NCBI GenBank assembly: GCA_025456385.1
Contig: JALOKS010000170.1
Coordinates: 1 to 6,050, forward strand
DNA from: Thermoanaerobaculales bacterium
GTDB taxonomy: Bacteria > Acidobacteriota > Thermoanaerobaculia > Thermoanaerobaculales > Sulfomarinibacteraceae
Reading direction: 5' to 3'
DNA: 6,050 nt
Positions 1 to 6,050 of this stretch are shown here, in pieces. Position 1 is the first letter of the stretch. Every line of letters begins with the position of its first letter. A program made the position numbers and the translations under genes. Below the pieces are notes generated by a model, which worked only from the letters and a program-made list of their open reading frames with translations, ran no database searches and had not been told where the DNA came from.

Positions 1-1673
1 TCCCGCGACTCGAGCTCGAGCGCGAAGCGCAGCGGGTCGCCGTTGGCGTCCGCAACCTGCCAGCTCACGGTCCGCCAGCCGGCGCGGTAGAACTTCTTGC
101 CCTTGGTCGGGGAGCCGTTCGCCGTCTGGCTCTCGTCGATGACGGTGAAGATGCCGTTGACATCCGGGTTGGCCGCGTCGAGCACCGGGCCGGAGGGCGG
201 CGGCGCCGCCAGGTAGACGACGCCGGGCTCCTCGACCACGATCTCCGCGATCTGCGGCGGCAGGTTGACGTCGACCGCCGCCACCTCGACCCGCTCCACC
301 GCCGTCGGCTCGCCGCCCGAGGGCGCCAGCTCGACCTCCCACTGCAGTGCCCGCGCGGGCGGCAGCGGCACCGGGCCGCCGGAGGCCGGCAGCCACTCGC
401 TCCACGGCAGCCAGGTGTCGTCCGGCTGCGCGGAGACACCGGCCCGGAAGCGGATTCGAGCCGCCGACGAGGGCGGGTCGACCCGGTACTCGCCGGGCCG
501 CACCGGCTGCTCGTACTGCTGCGGCGCGGAACGGAAGCGGCCGGGCCGCGCAGCGTCGGCGCTGCGCCACACCACCCCGCCCGGGCCCTGGGTCAGGAGG
601 GCCGCGCCGCCGTCGAGAATCCCGACCACCTGCACGGCATCGACCGTGGCGAGGCGGGCGCCGCCCTCGGCGACGAAGCGCCACACCTCACCCTCCCAGC
701 CGGTGCCCGCCAGCAGGCCCTCGCCGTCCCAGGCGATGGCGCTGGCCACCTGCTTGGTGAAACGGTGAACCCGCAGCAGACCGCCCTCCGGGGTCACGCG
801 CAGGATCTCGGAGGTCGCGGTGGCGCCGTTGACCTTGGGCAGCGTGAGGTCCTCACCGCCGCGGACCTCGGCCTGCAGCTCGCCCTCGGCGGCCTCTTCC
901 TGCGCGCCCTTGTCAGCGGCCTTGGGAGCTGGGGGCTCGCCGACCAGAGCCGCGGCCCACACCGCGCCGCCACCGACCGCGAGGTCCGAGATCTCGGTGA
1001 AGGGGCTGTCGACGAGAATGCCGAGGCGGCCGGCCGCGTCGACGCTGAGCACCAGGCCCTTGCCCGAGGTCCCCACCAGCAGCCGCTCGCCGTCGCTCGC
1101 CAGGCAGCGGGCGTGGAGGTCCGGCAGCTCCAGCCAGCGCTCGAGGCCGCGCCCGGCCAGCCGGTAGAGGGTGGCCGGCGAGCCCCCCGCGGCGACCACC
1201 GTGCCGCGGTGCAGGGCGAGGTCCCAGATCGCTCCGGCCGCGGGCCGGCCGAGCTCGGCGAGCTCGCCGCCGGAGAACTCCCACAGCGCGCTCGGCGCCG
1301 CGGTCGCGAGCACGATCGTGCTCCGGTCGCTCACCACCATCGCCGTGACCTGCTCCGCCGGCACCTCGGCCAGCAGCTCGAGCTCGGCGCCGCGGACCCG
1401 GTACAGCCGCGCCGGGTGCGAGGTGGCGACGAGCAGGCTGCCGTCGGCGGCCCGCGCGCCGGCCATCACCACCGGCTCGTCGAAGGCCGGGCCGGCGCTC
1501 CACCCGAGCGCCCAGCGCAGCCGCCCGTCCGGGCTCACCTCGACGCCCTCGCCGTGCCCGGCGAGGAGGTCGGCCGTCGTGTCGACGACCCAGCGCCGGG
1601 TCTCGGCAGCCGTCGCCGGGGCCGCGGCCAGAACGGGCAGGAGCCAGAGGAGCAGAGCCAGGCGTCGGTTCAT
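1..1673 (-). CDS. Exported beta-propeller-like protein with C-terminal Ig/fibronectin-like segments (3' end beyond window)
   Basis: Translating down from the ATG at 1673 gives 557 uninterrupted codons with no stop before base 1, so the C-terminus is missing. Residues 1-22 form a signal peptide: basic start MNRR, Leu/Ala-rich core, AxA-type cleavage site near ATA-AE. Residues about 25-390 contain recurring short strands and turns such as DGSLLVATSHPARLYRV and GERLLVGTSGKGLVLSV, the pattern of WD40/NHL/YVTN-like propeller blades, although I cannot assign an exact blade number. A charged, low-complexity insert (about 246-283, rich in A, E, K and G) interrupts it. Residues about 405-430 (IRFRAGVSAQPDDTW, then WSEW) and 502-557 (NPDVNG; VADANGDPLRF) resemble Ig/fibronectin-like beta-sandwich segments. 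The gene starts two bases after the S55-like gene, so the two are probably cotranscribed and translationally coupled. I infer a periplasmic or secreted binding or scaffold role; the substrate is unknown and no catalytic motif is visible. Confidence 0.85.
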   Translation of the reverse strand, partial: MNRRLALLLWLLPVLAAAPATAAETRRWVVDTTADLLAGHGEGVEVSPDGRLRWALGWSAGPAFDEPVVMAGARAADGSLLVATSHPARLYRVRGAELELLAEVPAEQVTAMVVSDRSTIVLATAAPSALWEFSGGELAELGRPAAGAIWDLALHRGTVVAAGGSPATLYRLAGRGLERWLELPDLHARCLASDGERLLVGTSGKGLVLSVDAAGRLGILVDSPFTEISDLAVGGGAVWAAALVGEPPAPKAADKGAQEEAAEGELQAEVRGGEDLTLPKVNGATATSEILRVTPEGGLLRVHRFTKQVASAIAWDGEGLLAGTGWEGEVWRFVAEGGARLATVDAVQVVGILDGGAALLTQGPGGVVWRSADAARPGRFRSAPQQYEQPVRPGEYRVDPPSSAARIRFRAGVSAQPDDTWLPWSEWLPASGGPVPLPPARALQWEVELAPSGGEPTAVERVEVAAVDVNLPPQIAEIVVEEPGVVYLAAPPPSGPVLDAANPDVNGIFTVIDESQTANGSPTKGKKFYRAGWRTVSWQVADANGDPLRFALELESR

Positions 1674-1675
1674 CG

Positions 1676-3433
1676 TCACTCCAGTCCGCGGTCGCCCGCG
1701 CGCACCGTCAGCGTCACCCGCTGCGCGCCCGCGACCGGCACGCCGACGGCCTCGCGGGCCTCGGCGACGACGCTGTAGGAGGTCGTCTCCAGGTTCGGGC
1801 CGAGCGCCGAGGCGAGCTGCAGCGCGATGCCCGGCGGCGTCGACAACGACCCTCCGGGCAGGGCCACGCCGCTGTCCGGGCGCTCGAGGGCCGCGACCAG
1901 GGTGGAGGCGGGCACGAGGCCGGCGAGCAGCGCGAGCTCGTCGCCGAAGCTCGCCGACCGGCGTGGGCGCATCCTCAGCTCGTAGGCGGTCCACGCCGCG
2001 CCGTCCGCCCCGACCACATCGAGCCGGCCGTCCGGCACGCCGGGCGGCACCTGCAGCGTCAGGACCCGGACCTCCTCCGGGCCGCGGTGGGGCTTGAGGC
2101 GGAAGCGCAGGTCGATGCGCTCGCCGGGGCGGACCACGCGCCGTGACGGCACGACCTCGAGGATCGTCGCCGCCCGCAGGCGCTCGGCCGAGTCGAGGCC
2201 GACGCTCAGGGACTCGAGCGGCGGGCCGGCAAAGGGCGAGGCCTCGAGGTAGGCGAGCACCGCGCCGACGAAGGCCGCCGCCTCGGCCGCGGCCTGCCCG
2301 CTCGAGACGTCGAAGCGCAGTGCGGTCGGCTGGTGGCCGGGGTAGCGCAGCTCGATGCGTGCCGTCACCGTCTGGTCGCCGAAGGCGCGGCCGCGGACGG
2401 ACTGGCTCGCCTGGCTCAGGTAGGCGGCGAGCAGCGGCAGCAGCACCGGGTGGCGCACGGCGCGGAAGCTCCGCTCCTCGCCGTCGACCGCGATGCGGAT
2501 CGGCACCATCGGCGCGGTGTCGCCGAGGCGGCCGACGATGCCGTCCCGACGGTCGGCCACCATCGCCCCCAGCTCCCCGCCCACCGTGAAGAACTTGAAG
2601 GAGCTCATCAGGCTCGGCAGCACCGCCACCACCTGCGCCCGCGCCAGCGGCACCGCGCCCGCGCCGGTGCCGAGGAAGGGGTGGCCGAAGGCCCACACCC
2701 GGTCGCCCCGCACCTCGGTGACGGTGCCGCCCGCGGCGAGGGTCGCGTCACCGTCGACCAGCACCGCCGCGATCATCGCGCCGGGAGCGAGCGCGCCGTC
2801 CGCCGCGCTGCCGGTGCCGCCGCCCGGGGCCGCGACCCAACCCAGCCGCCGCCAGCCCTCGGCGAGCCAGCCGCCGCCGTCGGGCTGCAGCAGACCGCCG
2901 GCCGCGAGCGCGACCGGCAGCGGCGCGAGGCCGGGGGCGCCGGCCGGCAGCAGCCACTCGAGGAGGGCGTCACCGAGAGCGCCCGCACGGGCCGCGTCGA
3001 GCAGTGCCGCGAGCTGCGGACGGCCGGCAAGCGCCGCCGGCGGCGGGGCCGAGCCCTCGATTCTCAGCATCCGGGCGAAGGGGGTGACGCCGCCGATCGG
3101 CTCGCTCGCGAAGGGCCAGCCGTAGGCCAGGGCGCCGAGCAGCTCGCCGTCCAGGTAGACCGGCGAGCCGCTCATGCCGGCGATGATGCCGGTCGCGGCG
3201 AAGCGCGGGTCGTCGAGGCGCACCAGCACGAGCTCCCCCTCGGGGGTGCCGGCGCCGATCGTGCCGAGCACCGTCAGCGGCACCTCGACCCGCTCCCCGC
3301 CGTCCATCTCGGTCACGCAGACGCCGCGCCGGCCGGGGGTGGCGGCGGCGAGGTCGAGCACCTCGGCTGCGGGCACCGGCGGCGCCGCGGCCCAGAGAGC
3401 ACTCGACACCAGCAGCAGTCTGCAGAGCTTCAT
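1676..3433 (-). CDS. Exported SpoIVB peptidase S55-like protein with Ser block before His block
   Basis: This 585-residue protein has an N-terminal signal peptide (basic MKLCR, hydrophobic core, cleavage near VPA-AE at about 23). Residues about 27-122 contain TGIIAGMSGSPVYLDGELLG followed by a conserved Gly-rich segment ending PIGGVTPF. This matches the C-terminal half of the S55 domain, with the likely nucleophile Ser88 (or Ser90) in GMSGSP. Residues about 215-330 contain VWAFGHPFLGTGAG (His251), VLPSLMSSFK and GIVGRLGD, resembling the N-terminal half of that domain. The halves are therefore in reverse order relative to Bacillus SpoIVB. No PDZ domain is obvious. Residues about 425-500 look like an Ig-like beta sandwich (VVRPGERIDLRFRLKP). 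The start at 3433 gives an intact signal peptide, with AGGA ten bases upstream. It is the first gene of a two-gene operon. It may be a protease, a self-processing protein or a non-catalytic scaffold; the family call is firm, the activity is inferred. Confidence 0.9.
   Translation of the reverse strand: MKLCRLLLVSSALWAAAPPVPAAEVLDLAAATPGRRGVCVTEMDGGERVEVPLTVLGTIGAGTPEGELVLVRLDDPRFAATGIIAGMSGSPVYLDGELLGALAYGWPFASEPIGGVTPFARMLRIEGSAPPPAALAGRPQLAALLDAARAGALGDALLEWLLPAGAPGLAPLPVALAAGGLLQPDGGGWLAEGWRRLGWVAAPGGGTGSAADGALAPGAMIAAVLVDGDATLAAGGTVTEVRGDRVWAFGHPFLGTGAGAVPLARAQVVAVLPSLMSSFKFFTVGGELGAMVADRRDGIVGRLGDTAPMVPIRIAVDGEERSFRAVRHPVLLPLLAAYLSQASQSVRGRAFGDQTVTARIELRYPGHQPTALRFDVSSGQAAAEAAAFVGAVLAYLEASPFAGPPLESLSVGLDSAERLRAATILEVVPSRRVVRPGERIDLRFRLKPHRGPEEVRVLTLQVPPGVPDGRLDVVGADGAAWTAYELRMRPRRSASFGDELALLAGLVPASTLVAALERPDSGVALPGGSLSTPPGIALQLASALGPNLETTSYSVVAEAREAVGVPVAGAQRVTLTVRAGDRGLE
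1679..1682 (-). promoter_or_regulatory. Ribosome binding site of the propeller gene, inside the end of the S55-like gene
   Basis: On the minus strand the junction reads CTGGAGTGACGATG. GGAG lies five bases before the ATG at 1673 and overlaps the last sense codons of the upstream gene, whose TGA stop (1678-1676) is two bases from that ATG. This decides the start and suggests translational coupling. Confidence 0.7.
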
Positions 3434-3443
3434 CGAGCGGCCA

Positions 3444-3447
3444 TCCT
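3444..3447 (-). promoter_or_regulatory. Probable ribosome binding site of the S55-like gene
   Basis: AGGA on the minus strand lies ten bases before the ATG at 3433. The match is short and the spacing slightly long, so support is modest. I could not find a convincing -35/-10 pair for this gene upstream of it. Confidence 0.4.
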
Positions 3448-3506
3448 ACCGCGAACCACATCGAATCCGTCACCCATTCCTTCCCCGGCGCCCGCGCGCC
3501 GTCCGT

Positions 3507-3536
3507 TTGACCCTGAGACCGGTGCTTCACTACAAT
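3507..3536 (+). promoter_or_regulatory. Sigma-70-type promoter for the cyclic-nucleotide-binding gene
   Basis: TTGACC at 3507-3512 matches the -35 consensus TTGACA at five of six positions. TACAAT at 3531-3536 matches the -10 consensus TATAAT at five of six. The spacer is 18 bases. Transcription would start near 3543, only about 12 bases before the ATG at 3555. AT-containing hexamers like these stand out in such GC-rich DNA. The prediction rests on consensus matching and is not experimental. Confidence 0.65.
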
Positions 3537-3544
3537 CGGAGGCC

Positions 3545-3548
3545 GAGG
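3545..3548 (+). promoter_or_regulatory. Ribosome binding site of the cyclic-nucleotide-binding gene
   Basis: GAGG lies six bases before the ATG at 3555 and would fall inside the short leader implied by the promoter at 3507-3536. A stronger GGAGG at 3538-3542 is 12 bases from the ATG, and would lie upstream of the predicted transcript start. Confidence 0.5.
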
Positions 3549-3554
3549 CACTCG

Positions 3555-5273
3555 ATGGAAAAGACCGTGCTGCCGCACCCGTCGCTGATCGACCGGCTCG
3601 CGGAGGTGGCACGCCGTCTGCGCACCCTGCGCCGACCGGCGGAGGCCGCCGAGCTGCTCGAGATCGCGGCCTCGCTCTCGCCGCGCGGGGCGCAGCTGCG
3701 GGCGGAGGCCGAGCGCCTGCGCGGCGAGGAGGGCATCGACGACTTCGACCGCGAGTTCAAGCGCCGCAACCTCGAGGCCTCGCACGCGCTCGGCATGGCG
3801 CACATCTTCGAGACCCGGGGCGAGTTCGCGCGCGCCATCGACATGATCGACCTCGCCAAGCTGCGCACGCCTTTCAACTACCTGGCCTACGCCGCGGCCG
3901 GCTACCTGCACATGCGCCATGGCGACGCCGCGACCGCGCTCGCCGAGTTCGTGCAGGCGCGCCGGCTCAACCCGCTCGACTTCCGGCTCGCGGTCGAGTC
4001 CTCGCGCGCCGCCCTCGAGGGCCAGGACTTCGAGGCCGCGTTGGAGTCCGCCGTCGACGCCATGCTCCTGGCCTCGTGGCGCTCCGAGCGCGAGCTGCAG
4101 CAGGAGCGCCGCCGCGTCGAGACCCTGGTGAGGCTCTGCCAGCGCGAGCCGGCGGCGGTCGAGCGCCTGATCAACAACCGCACCGCCACCCTGCAGAAGG
4201 CCTGCGACCACGTCGCTCTCAGCCACGCCAAGATCTTCTCGACCACCGGTCTCGCGACCCGCCGGCCGCCGGCCGCGCTCACGCCCGAGGCCAGCGCGGA
4301 CCTCCTGCGCAAGGCCAACGAGCTGCGCTCGATGACGCTGTTCCGCCACTTCAGCGACGAGCTGATCATCCCCCTCGCCAAGATCGTGGTCGAGGAGAGT
4401 GTCCGCCCGGGGGCGGTGATCTTCGGCGAGGGCGACGCGAGCCGGGACCTCAAGATCGTGCGCGAGGGCCGGGTGCGGATCGCCCGCACGACACCGGTCG
4501 GCACCCAGGTGCTGACGACCCTCGGCCAGGGTGCGCTCTTCGGCGAGGTCTCCTACCTCGACCAGCTGCCACGCTCGGCGACCGCCTTCGCCGTCGGGCA
4601 GTCCTCCCTGTACTCGCTGCCCGGCGACGCCCTCGACGATGCGGTGGCGGCCGACCGCGAGCTCGCGGTGAGCCTGCTGTGGGGGTTCTGGCAGACCCTG
4701 GCCGCCAAGGTCCGGGCCGCCAACGCGCAGATGAACGAGCTCTTCGGCGCGCCGGCGACCCCGATCGCAGCGGCCCGCGACGACGGCAGCCCCGGCCACC
4801 GCGTCCATCTCAGCGAGGAGGCGAAGCTCGACATCCTGCGCGAGCAGGGCCTCTCCGCTCAGGAGATGCGCCTGCTCGCCAAGTACTCGACCGAGCGCCG
4901 CTACGCCGCCGAGGCGGTGATCTTCGCCGAGGGCGATCCCGGCGACAGCCTCTTCATCGTCGTCGACGGCGCGATCCGGATCTCGCGCCTGGTGCCCGGC
5001 ATGGGCGAGGAGTGCCTGGCGATCCTCGGCCGCGGCGACGTCTTCGGGGAGCTCGCCCTGGTCGACGACCAGCCGCGGTCCGCGGACGCCCGCGCCCACG
5101 CCGGGCCGTGCACGGTCTTCTCGATCAACCGCGGCCTCCTCGAGGAGGTGCTGTCGATGGACCCCGATGCCGCGGTCCAGTTCCTCAACCTGCTGTGCCG
5201 GCTGCTCTGCCGCCGCCTGCGGGCGATGAACGAGCGGCTGGTCGCGTGGCGGGTGATGGGGTCGCACGTCTGA
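3555..5273 (+). CDS. TPR-like protein with two cyclic-nucleotide-binding (CRP/PKA-R type) domains
   Basis: This 572-residue protein has no signal peptide and is expected to be cytoplasmic. Residues about 10-195 are alpha-helical with TPR-like pairs, for example ASHALGMAHIFETRGEFARA and AAGYLHMRHGDAATALAEF followed by RRLNP. Residues about 262-390 form a first cNMP-binding domain with phosphate-binding cassette FGEVSYLDQLPRSATA (Glu331, Arg340). Residues about 435-560 form a second, with VIFAEGDPGDSLFIVVDG and cassette FGELALVDDQPRSADA (Glu499, Arg508). The Glu and Arg that contact the cyclic phosphate are kept in both, so both may bind cAMP or cGMP, although ligand identity cannot be read. 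The C-terminus ends just after the second domain's helix, with no helix-turn-helix, kinase or cyclase. The frame is open upstream to 3174, but ATG 3555 is chosen because it follows a promoter and ribosome binding site and the extra region is antisense to the S55-like gene. It probably acts through protein partners bound by the helical part, which is inference. Confidence 0.93.
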   Translation: MEKTVLPHPSLIDRLAEVARRLRTLRRPAEAAELLEIAASLSPRGAQLRAEAERLRGEEGIDDFDREFKRRNLEASHALGMAHIFETRGEFARAIDMIDLAKLRTPFNYLAYAAAGYLHMRHGDAATALAEFVQARRLNPLDFRLAVESSRAALEGQDFEAALESAVDAMLLASWRSERELQQERRRVETLVRLCQREPAAVERLINNRTATLQKACDHVALSHAKIFSTTGLATRRPPAALTPEASADLLRKANELRSMTLFRHFSDELIIPLAKIVVEESVRPGAVIFGEGDASRDLKIVREGRVRIARTTPVGTQVLTTLGQGALFGEVSYLDQLPRSATAFAVGQSSLYSLPGDALDDAVAADRELAVSLLWGFWQTLAAKVRAANAQMNELFGAPATPIAAARDDGSPGHRVHLSEEAKLDILREQGLSAQEMRLLAKYSTERRYAAEAVIFAEGDPGDSLFIVVDGAIRISRLVPGMGEECLAILGRGDVFGELALVDDQPRSADARAHAGPCTVFSINRGLLEEVLSMDPDAAVQFLNLLCRLLCRRLRAMNERLVAWRVMGSHV

Positions 5274-5305
5274 ATTCGGAATTCGGAATGAGGAATTCGG
5301 AATTG
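5272..5305. repeat. AT-rich heptanucleotide tandem repeat, unit GAATTCG
   Basis: Units begin at 5272, 5279, 5286, 5293 and 5300. Units 1, 2 and 4 are exactly GAATTCG, unit 3 is GAATGAG, and the fifth is partial (GAATTG). The array starts within the TGA stop of the preceding gene (5271-5273) and is strikingly AT-rich against its surroundings. Each perfect unit contains the palindrome GAATTC. Its function is unknown. It resembles the short tandem heptamers seen between genes in several bacterial groups. Confidence 0.85.
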
Positions 5306-5371
5306 CCAGCCGCCCGCACCGGGTCTCGGGACGGAAGAATCGGGGCGCTGGTGCGTGTTGCTAGGGGGTGA

Positions 5372-5377
5372 GGGGAG
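5372..5377 (+). promoter_or_regulatory. Ribosome binding site of the LonN-domain gene
   Basis: GGGGAG lies five bases before the ATG at 5383. It favours that start over the in-frame ATG at 5416 (Met12), which has no comparable purine-rich site. Confidence 0.65.
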
Positions 5378-5382
5378 ACGCA

Positions 5383-6050
5383 ATGCACGCCGAAGCGCAC
5401 ACGGACAGCCTGTCGATGCCGCCGCTGGACTCGATCCAGGTCCCGGATGTCATCCCGATCTTTCCGCTGCCGCGCGTCGTTCTGCTGCCCGGTGAGGTCC
5501 TGCCGCTGCACGTCTTCGAGCCCCGCTACCGCGAGCTCGTGCGCGACGCCGTGGCGAGCCACAACGTGATGGGCATCGTCGAGGTCAGACCGGGCTGCGA
5601 GCGCGAGCTGCCCGGGTCGCCGCCGGTGCGCGAGGTCGGCTGCGTCGGCTACATCGCCGCCCACGAAGAGCTGCCGGACGGGCGCTTCCTGCTGTGGCTG
5701 ATCGGCCTCGAGCGCTTCCGCATCCTCGAGGAGCTCGAGGCGGTCACGGCCTACCGCCAGGTGCGGGTCCGCTACGAGCCGTCGCCCGACGCCGCGCCGC
5801 GGCTGGCGGGCGTCAGCCAGCTGCGCGAGGAGCTGCGCGGCGTGCTGCCGGAGCTGCTCGAGATCGACGACGCGGCGCGCGGCCAGTTCGCGCAGCACAT
5901 GGCCGGAGTCTCGGACGCGCAGCTGGTGGCCCTCGCCTGCCAGGTCCTCGAGCTGCCGAGCGACCGCAAGCAGGAGGTGCTCGAGGCGGCGAGCCTCGCC
6001 GACCGCTTCCTGCTGCTCTACGAGGACCTCTACCGCCACCTCGAGGCCAA
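5383..6050 (+). CDS. LON substrate-binding (LonN) domain protein, 3' end beyond window
   Basis: Translation from ATG 5383 gives 222 codons with no stop before the window ends. After about 22 variable residues comes the hallmark LonN start IPIFPLPRVVLLPGEVLPLH followed by VFEPRYREL (residues 24-53). Next are beta strands including VREVGCVGYIA and GRFLLWLIGLERFRILEE (residues about 82-118), then a helical C-terminal part (about 140-222). This is the pseudobarrel-plus-helical-bundle layout of the Lon protease N-terminal domain (PF02190). At residue 222 the sequence is still in the terminal helix, with none of the coiled-coil and AAA+ sequence that follows in Lon. Stand-alone LonN proteins are usually about 190-230 residues, so this is probably one of them, near its end. 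Such proteins are thought to bind polypeptide; the client is unknown. The gene follows the cyclic-nucleotide-binding gene in the same direction after 109 bases, so cotranscription is possible but unproven. Confidence 0.9.
   Translation, partial: MHAEAHTDSLSMPPLDSIQVPDVIPIFPLPRVVLLPGEVLPLHVFEPRYRELVRDAVASHNVMGIVEVRPGCERELPGSPPVREVGCVGYIAAHEELPDGRFLLWLIGLERFRILEELEAVTAYRQVRVRYEPSPDAAPRLAGVSQLREELRGVLPELLEIDDAARGQFAQHMAGVSDAQLVALACQVLELPSDRKQEVLEAASLADRFLLLYEDLYRHLEA

Noticed and set aside
765..2097. Two long plus-strand open frames (765-1778 and 1171-2097)
   Set aside because: Both are antisense to the exported propeller and S55-like genes and have low-complexity translations without motifs.
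3443..3448. TAGGAT as a -10 element for the S55-like gene
   Set aside because: It would put the transcript start only a few bases from the ATG, and no -35 hexamer lies at a suitable distance. The AGGA within it is better read as a weak ribosome binding site.
3487..3500. Inverted repeat GGCGC-CCGC-GCGCC upstream of the plus-strand promoter
   Set aside because: A five-base G/C palindrome is expected by chance in DNA of this composition, and nothing else marks it as an operator.
3174..3554. N-terminal extension of the cyclic-nucleotide-binding protein from an ATG at 3174
   Set aside because: The extra 127 codons are antisense to the S55-like gene, lie upstream of the promoter and ribosome binding site, and resemble no known domain.
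2970..5267. Long minus-strand open frame (about 765 codons) opposite the cyclic-nucleotide gene
   Set aside because: It is an antisense shadow of a gene with clear domains, with no recognisable family and an unnatural composition.
5303..5340. TTGCCA (5303-5308) and AAGAAT (5335-5340) as a promoter for the LonN gene
   Set aside because: The spacing is 26 bases, too long for a sigma-70 promoter, and no better -10 lies at 16-18 bases.
5306..5345. Intrinsic terminator after the cyclic-nucleotide gene
   Set aside because: Only three- to four-base G/C stems can be drawn and no run of T follows, so there is no support for a terminator.
2333..5371. Very long plus-strand open frame (about 1012 codons)
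   Set aside because: It is antisense to the S55-like gene and then out of frame with the cyclic-nucleotide gene. Its translation is Arg/Ala/Gly/Pro-rich without domain motifs, and it exists because stops are rare in this composition.
5185..6039. Minus-strand open frame of 284 codons
   Set aside because: It lies antisense to the LonN gene and the end of the cyclic-nucleotide gene. The part crossing 5272-5305 is only a translation of the heptamer repeat.

Overview
The window is a very GC-rich bacterial chromosome segment, roughly three-quarters G+C by eye, with G/C at most third codon positions. It holds four protein-coding genes in two divergent pairs. I see no RNA genes, CRISPR array, insertion sequence, transposase or phage gene. 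A secreted S55-like protein paired with a secreted beta-propeller-like protein is an arrangement I associate with Acidobacteriota, perhaps Thermoanaerobaculia-like lineages. That assignment is inference from gene style and not proven here.

Left half, minus strand (3433 down to 1): a two-gene operon of exported proteins. The first gene (1676-3433) encodes a SpoIVB/S55-family serine-peptidase-like protein with a signal peptide. Its two signature blocks are in the opposite order to SpoIVB: the Ser block (GMSGSP) comes before the His block (FGHPF). Two bases after its stop, and using a ribosome binding site inside its last codons, begins a gene (1673 to beyond base 1) for a signal-peptide-bearing protein. 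That protein looks like a beta-propeller followed by Ig/fibronectin-like segments, and its 3' end lies outside the window.

Centre (3434-3554): a 121-base divergent intergenic region. It carries a good sigma-70-type promoter for the rightward gene (TTGACC, 18-base spacer, TACAAT), implying a very short mRNA leader.

Right half, plus strand: a 572-residue cytoplasmic protein (3555-5273) with a TPR-like helical N-terminus and two cyclic-nucleotide-binding domains. Both domains keep the Glu and Arg of the phosphate-binding cassette, but no DNA-binding or enzymatic output domain is visible. An AT-rich heptanucleotide tandem repeat (GAATTCG, 5272-5305) begins inside its stop codon. After a 109-base gap comes a LonN-type (Lon substrate-binding domain) protein starting at 5383. 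It runs off the right end and looks like a stand-alone domain, not full Lon protease.

No single pathway joins all four genes. The left pair looks like a periplasmic or secreted protein-processing or scaffold module. The right pair looks like a cytoplasmic cyclic-nucleotide sensor followed by a LonN protein. Most other long open frames here are antisense or offset shadows caused by the base composition.
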